Assembly: GCA_020466095.1 (NCBI GenBank)
Contig: CM035806.1
Coordinates: forward strand, 160,125,167 to 160,189,166
Direction of reading: 5' to 3'
Source of the DNA: Chlorops oryzae
Taxonomy: Eukaryota > Arthropoda > Insecta > Diptera > Chloropidae
Length of the DNA: 64,000 nucleotides
Shown: in pieces, positions 12,131 to 24,700 of the stretch
How positions within the stretch are numbered: the first letter of the stretch is position 1
Layout: each line of letters begins with the position of its first letter
Notes under the pieces: model-generated
What the model was told of the DNA's origin: nothing
The model's input: only the letters and a program-made list of their open reading frames with translations
Databases searched by the model: none
Translations under genes and position numbers: made by a program

Positions 12131-12942
12131 ATAAACAAGTAAGAAAGCTAAAGTCGGTCAAGCCCGACTTTGAAATACCCAGCGTCCCGACATTATGAGC
12201 GCACTATGTTTTTCTTCTCTATTTGTGGGCGTGGCAGTGGGAAGGCCACATAAACTACTTCCCTACACCCTTCATTCGCCTTGGTAAACCTATGTTGCGA
12301 ATTTGAAGCGTCTACGCCTATTAATTCGGAAGTTACGAAAAATCTCCATTTGTGGGCGTGGAAGTGGGCGGGCCATATAAATTTTTTTTCTATACCTTTC
12401 ATTCGCCTTGGTCAACCTATGTTGCGAATTTGAAGCTTCTACGCCTTTTACTTCACAAGTTACGATAAGCCCTTATTTGTGGGCTTATTTGTTGGCGTGG
12501 CTCACGGAGGGCGGCGTCCATTTTTTGCCAGCATATGTCCCTTTTCGTAGTTTACCAGTACACCAAATATCAATGGAATGTGTTGAGTGGTTCGCAAGTT
12601 ACAAGCATTTTACTGAAAACACATTATATTCATTTGTGGGCGTGGCAGTGGGCGGATGTCTCCCATTTTTACTTAGGATCATACTCGGATCCCGATATAC
12701 CTGTGTGCCAAATTTCGACTTGATTGGTCCAGCCGTTTCGGAGGAGATCCGACCACGGACGGACGGACAGACGGACAGACGGACGGACGGACGGACGGAC
12801 AGACGGACATGTCTAAATCGATTCAGTTTTTGATCCTGATCATTTCTATATATATATGTCTATATCTCCGGAACTTAGTTCTCCCTGTTACAAGATTCGC
12901 ACAAAACTAATATGCCCCGCTTACGCTGGGTATAAAAATCCC
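12131..12942 (-). mobile_element. HINE (DINE-1-like) subfamily 2, near full length
   Basis: Read on the minus strand: 5' end TTTTTATACCCAGCGTAAGC; an interior with a (CCGT)n core (plus 12755-12808) and several TGGGCGTGGCAGTGGGCGG-type blocks; and a 3' end with CGCTGGGTATT, a hairpin of AGTCGGG/CCGACT type and CTTTCTTACTTGTTTAT. The ATACCCAGCG near the 5' end is the reverse complement of CGCTGGGTAT near the 3' end, giving subterminal inverted repeats. The phrase TGGTCCAGCCGTTTCGGAGG (plus 12726) is widespread in fly repeats. Placement in the Helentron/DINE-1 group rests on this architecture. No protein is encoded. Confidence 0.75.
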
Positions 12943-13465
12943 AAACGAATTCAATGTAAATTATGTAGGTACACGTCTTGAGCATGTAAGCATCCCAATC
13001 CGTTTGTACTCGTTTGTGTTTGTCTATGCAAGATTAACATCTTAGATACCAAAAGAAAGCGCTCTGAAACGATGGAACGGTACAGGAGGGACGATGACGT
13101 AGGAATTTCTGATGGAATTGACCCAAATTCAATAAGCTATCAGTGTGCTGTCATCTCCTCAAGAAAGAATGTCTCATTTCATTACAATCCGTAACCGTAA
13201 GTTAATTTGGAGCACAGAGAGAATATTCTTCGATTAAATCGAGCGAGCGAGCGAGGGACTACCCTTCAGTTCGGCTCACCCATGATAGACTAGTGATTCA
13301 CTGGGTTTCAGTAATTACCTCTGGTTACCGACAGGATTACAGGCAATTCATTGCACTAATGAATTTAACACGGGGATGTCATTGGCGATGATTTGGTTAC
13401 CAAGAACCTTCATAAGTTATCATATTCGATGTTGATCACTACAAATAAGGCAAATGCATTGAATT
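12943..13465. other. Non-genic
   Basis: No open frame, repeat or site could be supported, apart from a short (GCGA)n run near 13242-13256. Confidence 0.4.
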
Positions 13466-13699
13466 TTCCATGATACAAGAAAACAAGATAGCGCCACTTC
13501 AGTACCGCTATTTTGAGTCTCTTGAGAGCCGAAAATTGAGTTTGTGACGTCACTGAGCGAGAAATTGTTGTTGTTTCCCATGCTATTCAAAAAAGTAAAA
13601 AGCCGGCTTAACATGGGAAACAAAACAAAGAATCGCGATTTTGAGTTTGTGACGTTTCCTCTCTCAAGTGGCGCTATCTTGTTTTCTTGTATCATGGAA
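13466..13699. mobile_element. Foldback MITE with 34-bp perfect arms
   Basis: The left arm from about 13468 reads TTCCATGATACAAGAAAACA and continues through AGATAGCGCCACTT. The right arm (about 13666-13699) is its exact reverse complement. Inside, TTTCCCATG and CATGGGAAA pair again, and TTGAGTTTGTGACGT occurs twice in direct orientation. Overlapping open frames on both strands are by-products of the palindrome. Superfamily and target duplication were not determined. Confidence 0.8.
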
Positions 13700-13899
13700 T
13701 TTTCATTACCTGCTCCATTACATCTGCTATATGAATTCACTAGCTATCTTCAACCCATGAATTCATTCATGAAAAAGAACAAATTGTGATTGGTCGTACT
13801 GAAGGGTAGTTGTAACAATTTTTCGTTTCTTGGCTATGAAAGCTTACTTGTTTGGCATTTATAACATCTAGCAGTACCTTTTATTCCAATTAACAACTT

Positions 13900-14035
13900 C
13901 AGTTCTCTCTACTTACGGACACTCCTCTTAAGCAGACGACCCTCTTAAACGGACACTTTTTGGGAATGATCAAGTATTCCTGCTTCTCAAATAGTTTCCA
14001 CTTAAGCGGACATAATTTTTGGTCACCCAAGTGAC
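13900..14035. mobile_element. pogo-like MITE, GCGGACA family, truncated copy
   Basis: Starts CAGTTCTCTCTACTTACGGA and shares the interior phrases CCTCTTAAACGGACACTTTT and CTTCTCAAATAGTTTCC with the copies at 14189-14353 and 16386-16534. The right terminus is eroded. Confidence 0.65.
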
Positions 14036-14188
14036 CTGTTCCTGGTATTAAACTATCGATTTCAGATAAATGTTTGATCAAACCTATAGCGATTTTTGTT
14101 TGTAGAAGTGTGGCTCTGACTAAAGCGAGGGATGTTAAAACTTACCCATTTTTTTTAAACAATATGGAACCAAACTCAAATTCAGTTA

Positions 14189-14353
14189 CAGTTTACTCTC
14201 TCCATGCGGACACTTCTCTTACGCAGATGACCCTCTTAAACCGACACTTTTTGAGAATGCTCTTGTGTTTCTGCTTCTCAAATAGTTTCCTCTTAAGCGG
14301 ACACATATTTCGGTCCCGTAGGTGTCCGCTTAAGAGAGAGAGAGAGCATACAG
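14189..14353. mobile_element. pogo-like MITE, GCGGACA family
   Basis: Left terminus CAGTTTACTCTCTCCATGCG; right terminus, read inward, CTGTATGCTCTCTCTCTCTC followed by TTAAGCGGACA. TA flanks both sides (14187-14188 and 14354-14355). Interior is non-coding and matches the sibling copies. Length is about 165 bp. Confidence 0.75.
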
Positions 14354-14355
14354 TA

Positions 14356-15902
14356 TTCTGTTCTTTTTGATAGCATTTAAAAAATTTCATAGCTTAGAAA
14401 ACACAGGCAATGGGTAATGAATGGGATGATCTAAATTCTTAAACGTCTTGTTCTGGTAAGTGCGCTCTTCGGCAATATTACTGTAAGAAATATTCAGAGC
14501 TCGTCGTAGAACAGACGTTGGCACACCAAAGAGTGTTAGCTATCTAAAGAATTAAATGCTGCGTCTGACCTTAACACTTTGACTACAGACAAAAAAAATC
14601 CCAGAAATGCAAAAAAAAAAAAAAAATAATAATAAAATAAAAAAAACCGGAAGAGCTTAAAAGTGGAGAAGGAGAATTTATGACTTCAAAAATGTTAACG
14701 AAAAACAGACGATAAAAAACAAATACTTCTTTAGTTAATAAAATGATTACTTCCCATCATTGATGCGATTGTACGAAAGTATGTAATTCTTTCCATGGAA
14801 CAGTGTACGAGATCTGAAAGTAACCGGCGTTGAGTTTGCTTGGTATTTAAAACAAAGCAATGTGTTAATTTTTTGTTTGTTTGTTCTTAAATCGGAAAGG
14901 AGGAAGCCACAAAGAAGTGAAAAGAGTGACCTGTTCGCAAAGGCAAAAACAACAAAACGCAACTACAACAAAAGACGAAGACGAAGACAATTCAAAACCC
15001 CAGCCGGAGTAAAACGTTGTACATCAGATGTACTTCCGGTACTTCCGGTTTTAGTTGCGACACAGCACAAACCGCTGTCTAAGGTGATTTAACAGAATTG
15101 ATATTTCCAATCATCCATTGACAGCGCACTGGAGGGAATGGAATGGAACGGAACGGAACGACAATCCGACAGAACGGCTGAGCGACTGAATGACAATTCG
15201 CAGTTAGCCCGAACGAAATAGACAAGGCGAAACATATGCACACACATCGGAGAATAAGACTAAGAAAGAAATACGCAGAAAGGCAAGAAAAAAAAAACGT
15301 AGCTAGAAGCGAAGAGACGAGAGCAGAGAGAAGACAATAATTCAGTCCGAAGGATGTGCCGAGCAGAGCAGCACGAATGCTGCACAACGCACCACAGCAG
15401 GTGTGCAATCCATTAAGGAATCTTATCATCTGGATATCGTGAATGTTGTTTAAGTGTGCACACTTGCCTGCCTTCCTGCCCGTCGGACAGTCTTGCACTA
15501 AATGACAAGCCGAGAGGGGGAAAAAATTACAGAAAAAAAAAGAAAAAAATAGAAACCGAAGACGACGACGACGACGACGACTAAAAACGAAAACATACTG
15601 ATTGGGAAATCGACCGTTAACGTCTATAAGTGTCAGCAGAACAGATTCCGCTTCGAAGATTGAATGTGATGTGATGTGGACCTCCCTAGGCCGAATAATT
15701 TTGTCCTGCGATTTGGTATTTCGTGCATGGTCGATGGCACGAAAAGGAGAGGAACGAAAGGAAAGCTAGAGCAAGAACAACAACAACAAATCACAGGTCA
15801 AATCGTTTCCTCTTAACGTTAAAATGACCAAACGTCCAAGAAGGCGTTTTTTCCCCCCCTCTTCAAATTCTGACTTCCTTGCGTGCATTTAATTTCACAC
15901 TT
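14356..15902. other. Non-genic
   Basis: Contains A-rich simple sequence (14604-14646), (GGAAC)n near 15137-15160, (GAC)n near 15560-15580 and otherwise unremarkable DNA. Open frames here (14747-15092 and 15079-15498) have no recognisable domains. Confidence 0.4.
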
Positions 15903-16377
<475 letters not shown>

Positions 16378-16385
16378 TTTAATTA

Positions 16386-16534
16386 CAGTGTACTCTCTCT
16401 TAACCAGAAACCTACGGGACCGAAATATGTGAGGAAAATATTTGAGATCCAGGAACACAAGAGCATTCCCAAAAAGAGTTCGTTTAAGAGGGTCGTCCGC
16501 CTAAGACGAGTGTCCGCGAGGAGAGAGTACATTG
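16386..16534. mobile_element. pogo-like MITE, GCGGACA family
   Basis: Termini CAGTGTACTCTCTCTTAA and, inward from the right, CAATGTACTCTCTCCTCG, with TA on each flank (16384-16385 and 16535-16536). Interior is in inverted orientation relative to the 14.2-kb copy (GTTCGTTTAAGAGGGTCGTC). It is 149 bp and non-coding. Confidence 0.8.
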
Positions 16535-16905
16535 TATGAGGTTTCGAATGGTTTCAAGACCTCCTCAATTCCTTATACAATTTGTTTTACCTAGGAAATA
16601 CACTTGCGAGAATCGATGCATTATACATATATGATATTTATGTACATATGTAGATTCCGAATCGGGTGTCCGCCGGCACATTTCGTCTTTTCAAAGATCA
16701 ACTTTATAAATCATTATAAATATCCAAATAAACATATTTTGATCTAATGTGCTTTTCAGACGTACAACGAAATCTCGCGATTTCAGAAAATTTTCGAACA
16801 AATTTGACATTTGAAATCCAGGCGATTTCAATTTTGTTCTGAAATCCCGAGATTTCGTTGTACGTCTGGAAAGCATATAAGTAGCAATGAAATCCAACTG
16901 GAGCT

Positions 16906-17160
16906 TGGTAGGTAGATAGGTAGGTTGAAGTGGCTGCCATTTAGGCCCTTAATCGGCCCATTGCGATACCAAGGAGGTTTTCTTGTGTTTGTGTGAGTGT
17001 ACAATGTCTTATTATGTAGTGTGCACATAACATGCGATTTTTTGAAATACCAATGCTAGACTTGGAACATTAAACTCCATTTCCCCTGTGCCGGGAATCG
17101 AACCTCGGACCCTGGGATCAAGAGCATAGCACGCATCCCCTACGCTATCCCAGAGCCACG
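16906..17160 (-). mobile_element. tRNA-derived SINE, family A, full copy with TSD
   Basis: On the minus strand the head has GATAGCGTAGGGG and B box GGTTCGATTCCC, then the same body as the 4875 copy and a CCTACC/CTATC tail. Identical 10-bp copies of AACTGGAGCT flank it (plus 16896-16905 and 17161-17170). That is the target-site duplication of an L1-type retrotransposition and fixes both ends, giving a 255-bp element. Confidence 0.92.
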
Positions 17161-17170
17161 AACTGGAGCT

Positions 17171-18178
17171 AAGAAAAAAAAAAATCCAAGGGTAAGAACG
17201 AAGAAAAAGAAACACAAAGGGGGAAAAAAATATGCCCCAAAAACGACGCATTGCATTTTTATTCCATTCATAAAAATCTCGAATAGTAATAGCTGCGTGT
17301 GGCTCGTACATATTCCGCAAATGGGGCGACGAGATATCCATCATGTATTCGCATATGAGTGTACATACACATATGTACGTACACATACATATGTGTGTAT
17401 GCAATTTCTGTACTGGACTTTTTCATATAAAGAGAGTAGCTTCAAACTGGTTTGCTGCTCGTGCCCCCACAATGACACCTTGACGGGGCCGAATGATCCG
17501 ACTGGGCTGATTGAGCTAGAGCTTGTTAACTCTGTTTGGCGAATCGCAACAACGGCAACAACAACAACAACAACAACAATAATAATAATGGCAACAAAAA
17601 GCACAATATGACAAAAAGAAGAACACAGAAAACAACGGCAACAAACAACCAATAACAAGCAACAACAACAACAAAAACGACAACAAAAGCGGCAATTCGA
17701 CGACGCCAGCATACGCTGCAGTCAACTGCATTCCATGACCATACCAAATCCCCATAAAAAGAGTTTACCACTAAAGAAAGATACAAATCTTAGGCCACGC
17801 AGAGGAAGCCAATCAACTCCAGTCGTGGTAAACAGTACGGATATAAACATAGCTCAGTTCATCCATATCAATATGCACATCCACGGCCATATTCGAACAT
17901 CTTATAGTCATACCTGGCCATGCCACCGATCCCTCCTGACTGTCGCCATCGATCATCGGAACTGGCGTACTAAAGCACTAAACGGCGAACACTTTACTGC
18001 GTTTCATTTGAGAAGCTCGTTGATCGCCACAATTAATGAGCTCGCCACATCCTTGACGGAATAAGCCAACAACAACGTGAGCAGAGCAACAACAATGAAA
18101 AAAAAAATAAAATAAATAATAATAAATAAAAAAAAATATAAGAAAGAATATAAAAAAAATAAAAAAATAAAATAAAAT
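17171..18178. other. Non-genic with CAA repeats
   Basis: Poly-A-rich start, CATA/TATG tract near 17370-17400, and (CAA)n with interruptions at about 17541-17690. A 109-residue open frame at 17735-18064 has more balanced codons but no domain I recognise and no splice context, so it is left uncalled. AT-rich simple sequence runs from 18098 to 18178. Confidence 0.4.
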
Positions 18179-18226
18179 AAATGTGTTATAGTCAGGCGAG
18201 CCTGAGAATGCATTACCCGACGCAAA
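18179..18226 (-). mobile_element. HINE 3' end, solo
   Basis: The minus strand gives the subfamily 1 terminus: GCGTCGGGTAAT, then AGGCTCGCCTGACTATAACAC. Only this end is recognisable. Confidence 0.6.
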
Positions 18227-18683
18227 AAATAAATTGCTATGTTTATTTTAAAATTTATCCAAAAAAAAAAAAAAAAATACCAACGACCACACGTCCATCA
18301 TGATCTTAAAAAATTCAGTTCAATTTCCCTTAAGAGATTTTCAGCCCGATTCAAAATATTCCCGTGCAATTTTACCCTGTGGATCCGAAAAAAAATCTGC
18401 CTTCCTAAGGAAAAGGTGCACCTAAAGGGAGAGAAAGAATTTCGAGCATTTTTGAGCAGAGGTCATCACATTTTTTCATAAATTGACGCCAAGTATTTTT
18501 CCTTCTTCCATAGAGAAAAACTCCTAGGCGAAAAATTTCCGGGGAAGTTGATTTAGAATAGGGCGGTTTATATGTTAGAGAAGTACTTTTATACAATCGC
18601 CCGATTTTCGATTTTTTTTAAAATCAATTTCAGTCATTTCCAGTATGCCGAATTTCATTAAAACAGCTCAACTGCTTTGGGGG
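18227..18683. other. Non-genic
   Basis: Short poly-A near 18263-18277; no coding or repeat signal beyond that. Confidence 0.4.
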
Positions 18684-19050
18684 AAAAAAAACATACTTTA
18701 TTTAATCACATAGATACACTTAGGCAATTCACAAGGTCCTCTAAAGCTTGAAAAATATACTTAAATAGAAGTCATTTTTGAAATAATGATAAAATGTATA
18801 ATGAAATTTATAATTTTCTTTTTTTCTAATTCTTTTCGAATCCGTTAGAAATTTTGTTATTTCCTAGATCATAAATAAATAAATAAATACTTAAAATCCC
18901 TTTTAAATTTAGCCCCTGATTAATTGAGTACCTACTTTTAGCTCTAAAAATGCTCATTTTAGCAGGGGATAAATTTAAAAGGTATTTTAGAGAAGACCTT
19001 GTTAATTGCCTAAGTGTATCTATGTGATTAAATAAAGTATGTTTTTTTTT
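18684..19050. mobile_element. MITE with ~60-bp terminal inverted repeats
   Basis: The left arm (about 18686-18744) reads ACATACTTTATTTAATCACA and runs through TAGATACACTTAGGCAATTC. The right arm (about 18990-19048) is its reverse complement with a few mismatches and a 2-bp indel. The interior has CCCTTTTAAATTTAGCCCCTG matched by AGGGGATAAATTTAAAAGG, so most of the element folds. It is non-coding and the target duplication was not resolved. Confidence 0.8.
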
Positions 19051-22000
19051 ATCATTGGCTTCACAAGTTTTTTTTTTTTTATATCTATCTCGAGTTACAC
19101 ACGTACCCACAAACGCAACATACTTCCAGCAAAGAGTGTGTCGGGAATGAAGATGAACACAAAAAAATAAATAAAAATAAGAGCCGATATACTAGTGTTA
19201 GTCTGATAAATTTTGCTTGGATTATAGCCGTTCGAATTGTTCATTGATATCCAAACGCTTGCTCAAAAAGCCCGTTTAATGTTATTTGGATTGGTCGACA
19301 CCGATATGCATGGAACCCTTCTTTTTATTTTCAATTTTATTTATTTGTTTTTTTTTTTTTTAATCTTTAAACATGTAAAAACTTTCGGTAACTTGATTGC
19401 ATTATTTTACCCAAAATAAATCGATCGATCGATTCAATTCCCTCTATTTGACCAATTGCAGTGCACAAATATGCTTATTATAAACAACTAAAATGCTTAT
19501 TAATTCAACAGCTTAAGCTCAATTAAATGCTTAAGGACCTGAAGACCAAAATTTCGGGGGTTGATAAATAAAATTCGATAAAGTTTAAGGACCACAGCCT
19601 TTGAGGACCATACAATAGTACCGATATGATTATGTTGTTCATTTTATCACCCCAACTGTTTGTCGAAGAGTTGACCGACCGCAGATATGAGAAATCGATT
19701 CGTGAATTGAAAATTTCTTTTTATTTTCACCGAGGCCATCAGCTGACCATAAAATCTATAAGCTTATTTCAAAACCAGCGCCTGCTTAACAGTCACGATT
19801 CAAAGTGGCCTCGACGATTAAAATATATTTTTTTATGCTTCGATTTGCAATCGGTGAAAAATCTTTGATTCTCGTACAGTAAGACTTATTCGTCTTTCGC
19901 TATAGATGCTAAATACTCTAAATACCCGATTAATTTTGTGTTGTACTGTACTTAGCATAAGATTTATTCATGAAATGCACTCAAACGATCATTGAAATAT
20001 CGACGCTTAGCGTTACGATCGACGTTCGACGTTCGACGTTCGCTGTTCGGCGTTCGGTGTTCGCCATTCGATGTTCGGTTCTCCCCTCTCCCCGCGCCGT
20101 CAACTTCTTCATGAGTCAACCATATGTTCATTGGTTCATTCATGCAGGCTTTCATTCATTCATTCATTCCACACCATACCATGCCATGCATGTTCGCTCG
20201 TTCGTTCGTTCGTTTATTTGTTCGTTTATTAAAAGTGTATTCCGAATGATGTTGATTGCTTGCCTGACTTACTGAGTAGCTGAAGGCACGAATGCCGATC
20301 TGCTGGCCTGCCTAACTCTGACAGCATTTCATTCATGAATTTTCATTCATTCATGCAGCTTTTTTTCTCTCTCTCTCTCTCTTTTCTGTCTTTTCTTTTT
20401 CTCTTTTTCTCTTTTTAGCGTCTTTGGTGACAATCTTGCGTTGTGGTGTTTTTTGTTGTGCTCTTCGTATTGTTAAGTGGACTCGTTCTTTTTTTTTCTT
20501 CTTTTCTTCTTTCCTCTTTTTCTTTTTAGCTCAATTTTGAGCTGCCCTTTTTATCTTCCTTTCACACTTGTGGCTTAATTTGTTCTCAGAAAAAAAAAAA
20601 AAATAATAATAATAAAAAAAAAAATTCTAAATACCGGAACTGAATGTTTAACTCTTTATTTTGTTTTTTAACATGGGAACTCACAATTTTGCTATGCAAA
20701 ACAGCTTAATGCCAATGAATACGTTCCTTTTTCCCCTCCTTTCTTTTGAATACACTGATAAAGAGCGATTTCAGACATACAGTATACATGAACGCCATAA
20801 AATCATTCTTCAGTTTGCAGTTTCGATGACGTTTAGGGGGAAAAAATTACGCGAAATTGTTATGAACGATCACATCTATATACATATAAGAATAAAAGAC
20901 CCTAAAAAGGATCTTCACGATCCAGATGTAGTGCTTTGGTGCATTTTTAATTAGCTGTAGATAATGACGACAACCGGGAAGAGTTTCAAAAAAAAAAATT
21001 TTTTTTTTTTTAATGACTCCGGAAGGGTAAAACGATAGGCGAATCATAATTGATCTGACCATTTTTAAGGTGCGAGTGTGTCAGCATCCTGTAAAACGAA
21101 AAATGGCTCGCATGAAGCGAAATCATTCTCTCATATTCTCTATCACTTATGTGAGTGAAAATTCTCTAAAGAATACAAAAAAAAAAAAACTAAAAACATG
21201 AAAAACTGAAGTTTTCTTAAACACCTGCAACTCATGGTCATGTCAATATAAATGAATTTCCACAGTGAACTTAACACCATCAGACAGACAGACATTTCGA
21301 TCGAACAACATTTTTTCAACGATCATATTTAAAGGCCTTAGATTGTGGTAATTTTGATTAGACGCGAAGGCATGCTGCCCCCTAGTACCGTGAAGCTATC
21401 CATCTATCTATTGTTCTCTGTTAGCATTTGTTTATTCATACATACATAACGCCTCCAAGTGGTTGCGCCAAATCGTTCGTGTAAGCAAACGACGACCATA
21501 ACGACAAAGTTAGGCATTAACATATTGTACTGTACATGTTTGGGCGAAGGCAGACGAATCGTTTCAAATGAGATGTTTATGTAACATAATTGTTAAAAAA
21601 AAAGAGAGAAAAAAAAAAAACTATCAAAAATCGTACAGGTATAATAACAGTGAAGTGCCGGTACTTGGGCAACGATGTCCTAAAATTTATTGACGTATGT
21701 TAGAGCGAGCAAGGAACCGCCCGTCGAGACGTTTGATGCAAATATGTATATTCAAAACATCGATCTCGCAGCAAATGTTCCATGTTGCATCCGTCGTCTT
21801 ATGAACAGCAACAGTCGATTGGTCGCATTGTTGCTTTCGATCTCTCCAAAATAAACGAAAAAACTCCCAGTCGGTGGCGCTTTTATCATTGCTCCCATAC
21901 GCAGTATTCCGGATTCATCAGTCAGTAAGGTCGTTGGTTAAATATATAATATAAGTATATGACCTATTTTGTGGCCACCGATCATTTCAGAAAAGCAAAA

Positions 22001-23779
22001 TGTAAGCATCCAGTAGCACAGCTTTATCCCTCTATCCCTCAATGACTTTCTGCTGCTCTTCCTCCAACCATCGAATCATCATTAATTGATTTATTTCATA
22101 CCATTTAAAAGTCTCAATGGGGGTATTTCAAAATGTTTCCGTTTTATATTTAAACTATTCTTTCACTTAACCTTGACGCTGATGAATACATGTAACAACA
22201 TGTTGCCGGACTGTTGAAAATTTTAATTATGGTTAATCGGAAGCAAATGAATATGTCATTTTAACCCGCCATTCCCTAATCATATTGTATGTGTTAGGAA
22301 TATATATATATGTTTATGTATGTATGTGCATATATATATGTATGTATATTTCCTGCTGGAAGGCGTCGGTTTCTCATAATGCCCTGATATTAATAAGTCG
22401 TAGTTCTGTTTCGAATTTGTATGTCTGTATGTATGTATGTATATTGACCATAATTCGATCGATCAAGCGTTCGCACAATCAGCTTCACAAGATAGTTCAA
22501 TTCGGAACCGGATTGAAATCAACTATTCGACCATCCAACCATGCACATTTGTACATACATATGTATACTACGCCTTTATTACATCATACCAGTTTTAGGC
22601 TGCACTTGATGTTGGGCTTCATACGCTTTTCTTCTTTAATTGATCGAATTTTCTTGCTCTTGCTATTGTCGCTGCTTTTGTTTATATGTATGTATGTACA
22701 TACATATGTATGTATGTATTATAGGTCTGTCTCAGTCGCTCATAAAAGAATTTGCCATGTACCTTAGTAGCGCCAATTATGATCGAGTTCAGAGTTCAAT
22801 ACGAGCATGAAATAATGAACAAGTGACTATTTACGCATCTAAGAAAACGCGATCAATTGATCGAACGATCCAAAACGAGCATTTAAAGCGCATTCCATAC
22901 GCAATATGGCCGAAATTTAAATGGAACAAGCAAGGGCGATGCATTCACATACAATCACTATAATAATGAAATAGTAAATAAAAAAAATAAATAAAAAAAA
23001 AAACGAAAGTACATTCTAAGCCTTGTTAAGTTAAAAACATACGACAGTTATATTCTATAGCTCCTTCCGGACGCGTTTACTTCAATATTTTAAATTAATA
23101 TTTTAAATATTTTATAATACACAATCAAAAGGAAACGTTTAAAAATCAAAGAAAGCACAGGATATGCAAGATAAATGGACATTTTTTAAATATTCGATGT
23201 AGAAAAATTCCGATCTTTGTGCTCAGTTGTATGTGTGATTTAAAAAAAAAATTATTTTCTTTTTCGTATGTTACGATTGTTACGCTAGAATTACGTACAT
23301 ACGGTACAGATACGGTATAGATACCTATGGACATGTTACAAATTAAAAAAGGGTGTTGTACCTAAATTTTTCCCCCGGATATTCATTTAAATTAGAGCTG
23401 CAAAATATTCGATATTGATCGAATGTATTCAAAATTGATCTAAAACAGCTGCAATTGTATCCGAAAACCGGTAAATCAATGAAATTGCTACCCATTTCCA
23501 TAGCATTTTTTTTTCATCGCAAATCAATTTTATCCAATGTACTCTCTAATTTAACAGTGAATTACTCCTCATATTAAATGTTAAAGTTTAACTTTTTAGT
23601 ATTTTCTTTTGCCGCTAACTAAAATGAATTGATTTTTTTCCACATTATGTGAAATTTTACAATTATTGTGCTCCTTAGCGGGAGACTGTTTTAATGAATA
23701 CTGAAATTATGTGCCCAAAAACAGAGAGACAATTTCTTGACTCGTTTTGCGCAACAATTCAGTTAAAACAATTGCAGTA
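19051..23779. other. Long non-genic stretch, simple repeats only
   Basis: Holds poly-T tracts (19069-19080 and 21000-21012), a GTTCG-type minisatellite (20023-20085), (CATT)n near 20153-20170, (GTTC)n near 20193-20227, pyrimidine-rich runs at 20361-20415 and TATG/CATA palindromic tracts near 22293-22345, 22422-22443 and 22684-22720. No open frame has a domain, and no terminal repeats were found by eye. Confidence 0.4.
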
Positions 23780-23948
23780 GGGGTATTCACAAAGGTGTGT
23801 TAAAAACGTTGGAAGGTGGGAAAATCGGAAAATTGCGACTTCTTAAAAATTTTTTAAACTTTTTTTTGTATCTTGCACAACTTTTTAAGCAGTTAAAATT
23901 TTCCGATCTTTCGACTTTCCTATTATCCGACGCCTTTGTGAATACCCC
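23780..23948. mobile_element. MITE, GGGGTATTCACAAAGG family
   Basis: Both ends read inward as GGGGTATTCACAAAGG (16-bp perfect repeat) and are flanked by TA (23778-23779 and 23949-23950). The GGAAAAT/ATTTTCC interior also pairs. The 169-bp element is non-coding. The termini recall PIF/Harbinger or Tc1-type MITEs; the superfamily was not assigned. Confidence 0.8.
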
Positions 23949-24112
23949 TAACATACTCTCCGAAAATTTAAGTCTCATAAAAGTTAATAGGTTAATCGAA
24001 CTTCTGCTCTCATGGAGAGCCTTAAAAAGTGAATTTTTTATTAACATTTTTTGAGCTGACTTATAATTTCAGATTTTCTTCCAATGCTTTGAAAGATTTT
24101 CGTAAACATTCA

Positions 24113-24113
<1 letters not shown>

Positions 24114-24170
<57 letters not shown>

Positions 24171-24172
24171 CA
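24114..24172. repeat. (AC)n microsatellite
   Basis: About 59 bp of AC dinucleotides with one CCA interruption near 24147. Confidence 0.95.
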
Positions 24173-24590
24173 TAAACGAAACAAAATTCTATTTTTTTTT
24201 TAAAGCACAAAGTGCAAAATTTGCGAGAGCTCTTTACGAGAGAACGAGACGTGACGCAGACACAATTTCCATTCCTGAAATCATATGGCGTAAGCTTCAA
24301 TGTAACTCATTGCGAGAGCTCGCAATATTAGACTTTGCGCTTTAGACAAAATTTTCTTCATTGTATCCATCGAGGTAACGGGAATTTTTTTTTTGTCACC
24401 AGTTAAAGCAGCGATATCACAATATCATTTTTAGCAACCAAGATTCGAAAGAAAAACAATCAAATTTGTTTTTCATTTTCTTGCTATGTTTATAAATATG
24501 TATGAGCTTATATCTGAATTTGATGGCCTTTTGGCGTCAAAAAGAGGGAATAGCTTAGAAAATTTTAGTTTGGAAATTAAGGGCCGGTTT

Positions 24591-24700
24591 CACCATGCTA
24601 TTTAAACAAAACTAAAACGAAAGAAACTGTCAAATTTCATACATAAAAAACAAGAATTTTTATTTTAGTTTCATTTAAATTCGTTCGTGAAACTGGCGGT
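24591..24700. mobile_element. Small palindromic MITE
   Basis: The left arm GGGCCGGTTTCACCATGC and right arm, inward, ACCGCCAGTTTCACGAACG are followed on both sides by an ATTTAAA..AACTAAAA block. The whole 110 bp folds into one imperfect hairpin. It is non-coding. Confidence 0.65.

Noticed and set aside
22285..22767. 160-codon plus-strand frame rich in Tyr/Cys/Met/Val
   Set aside because: Largely made of TATG/CATA microsatellite translation with no recognisable domain.
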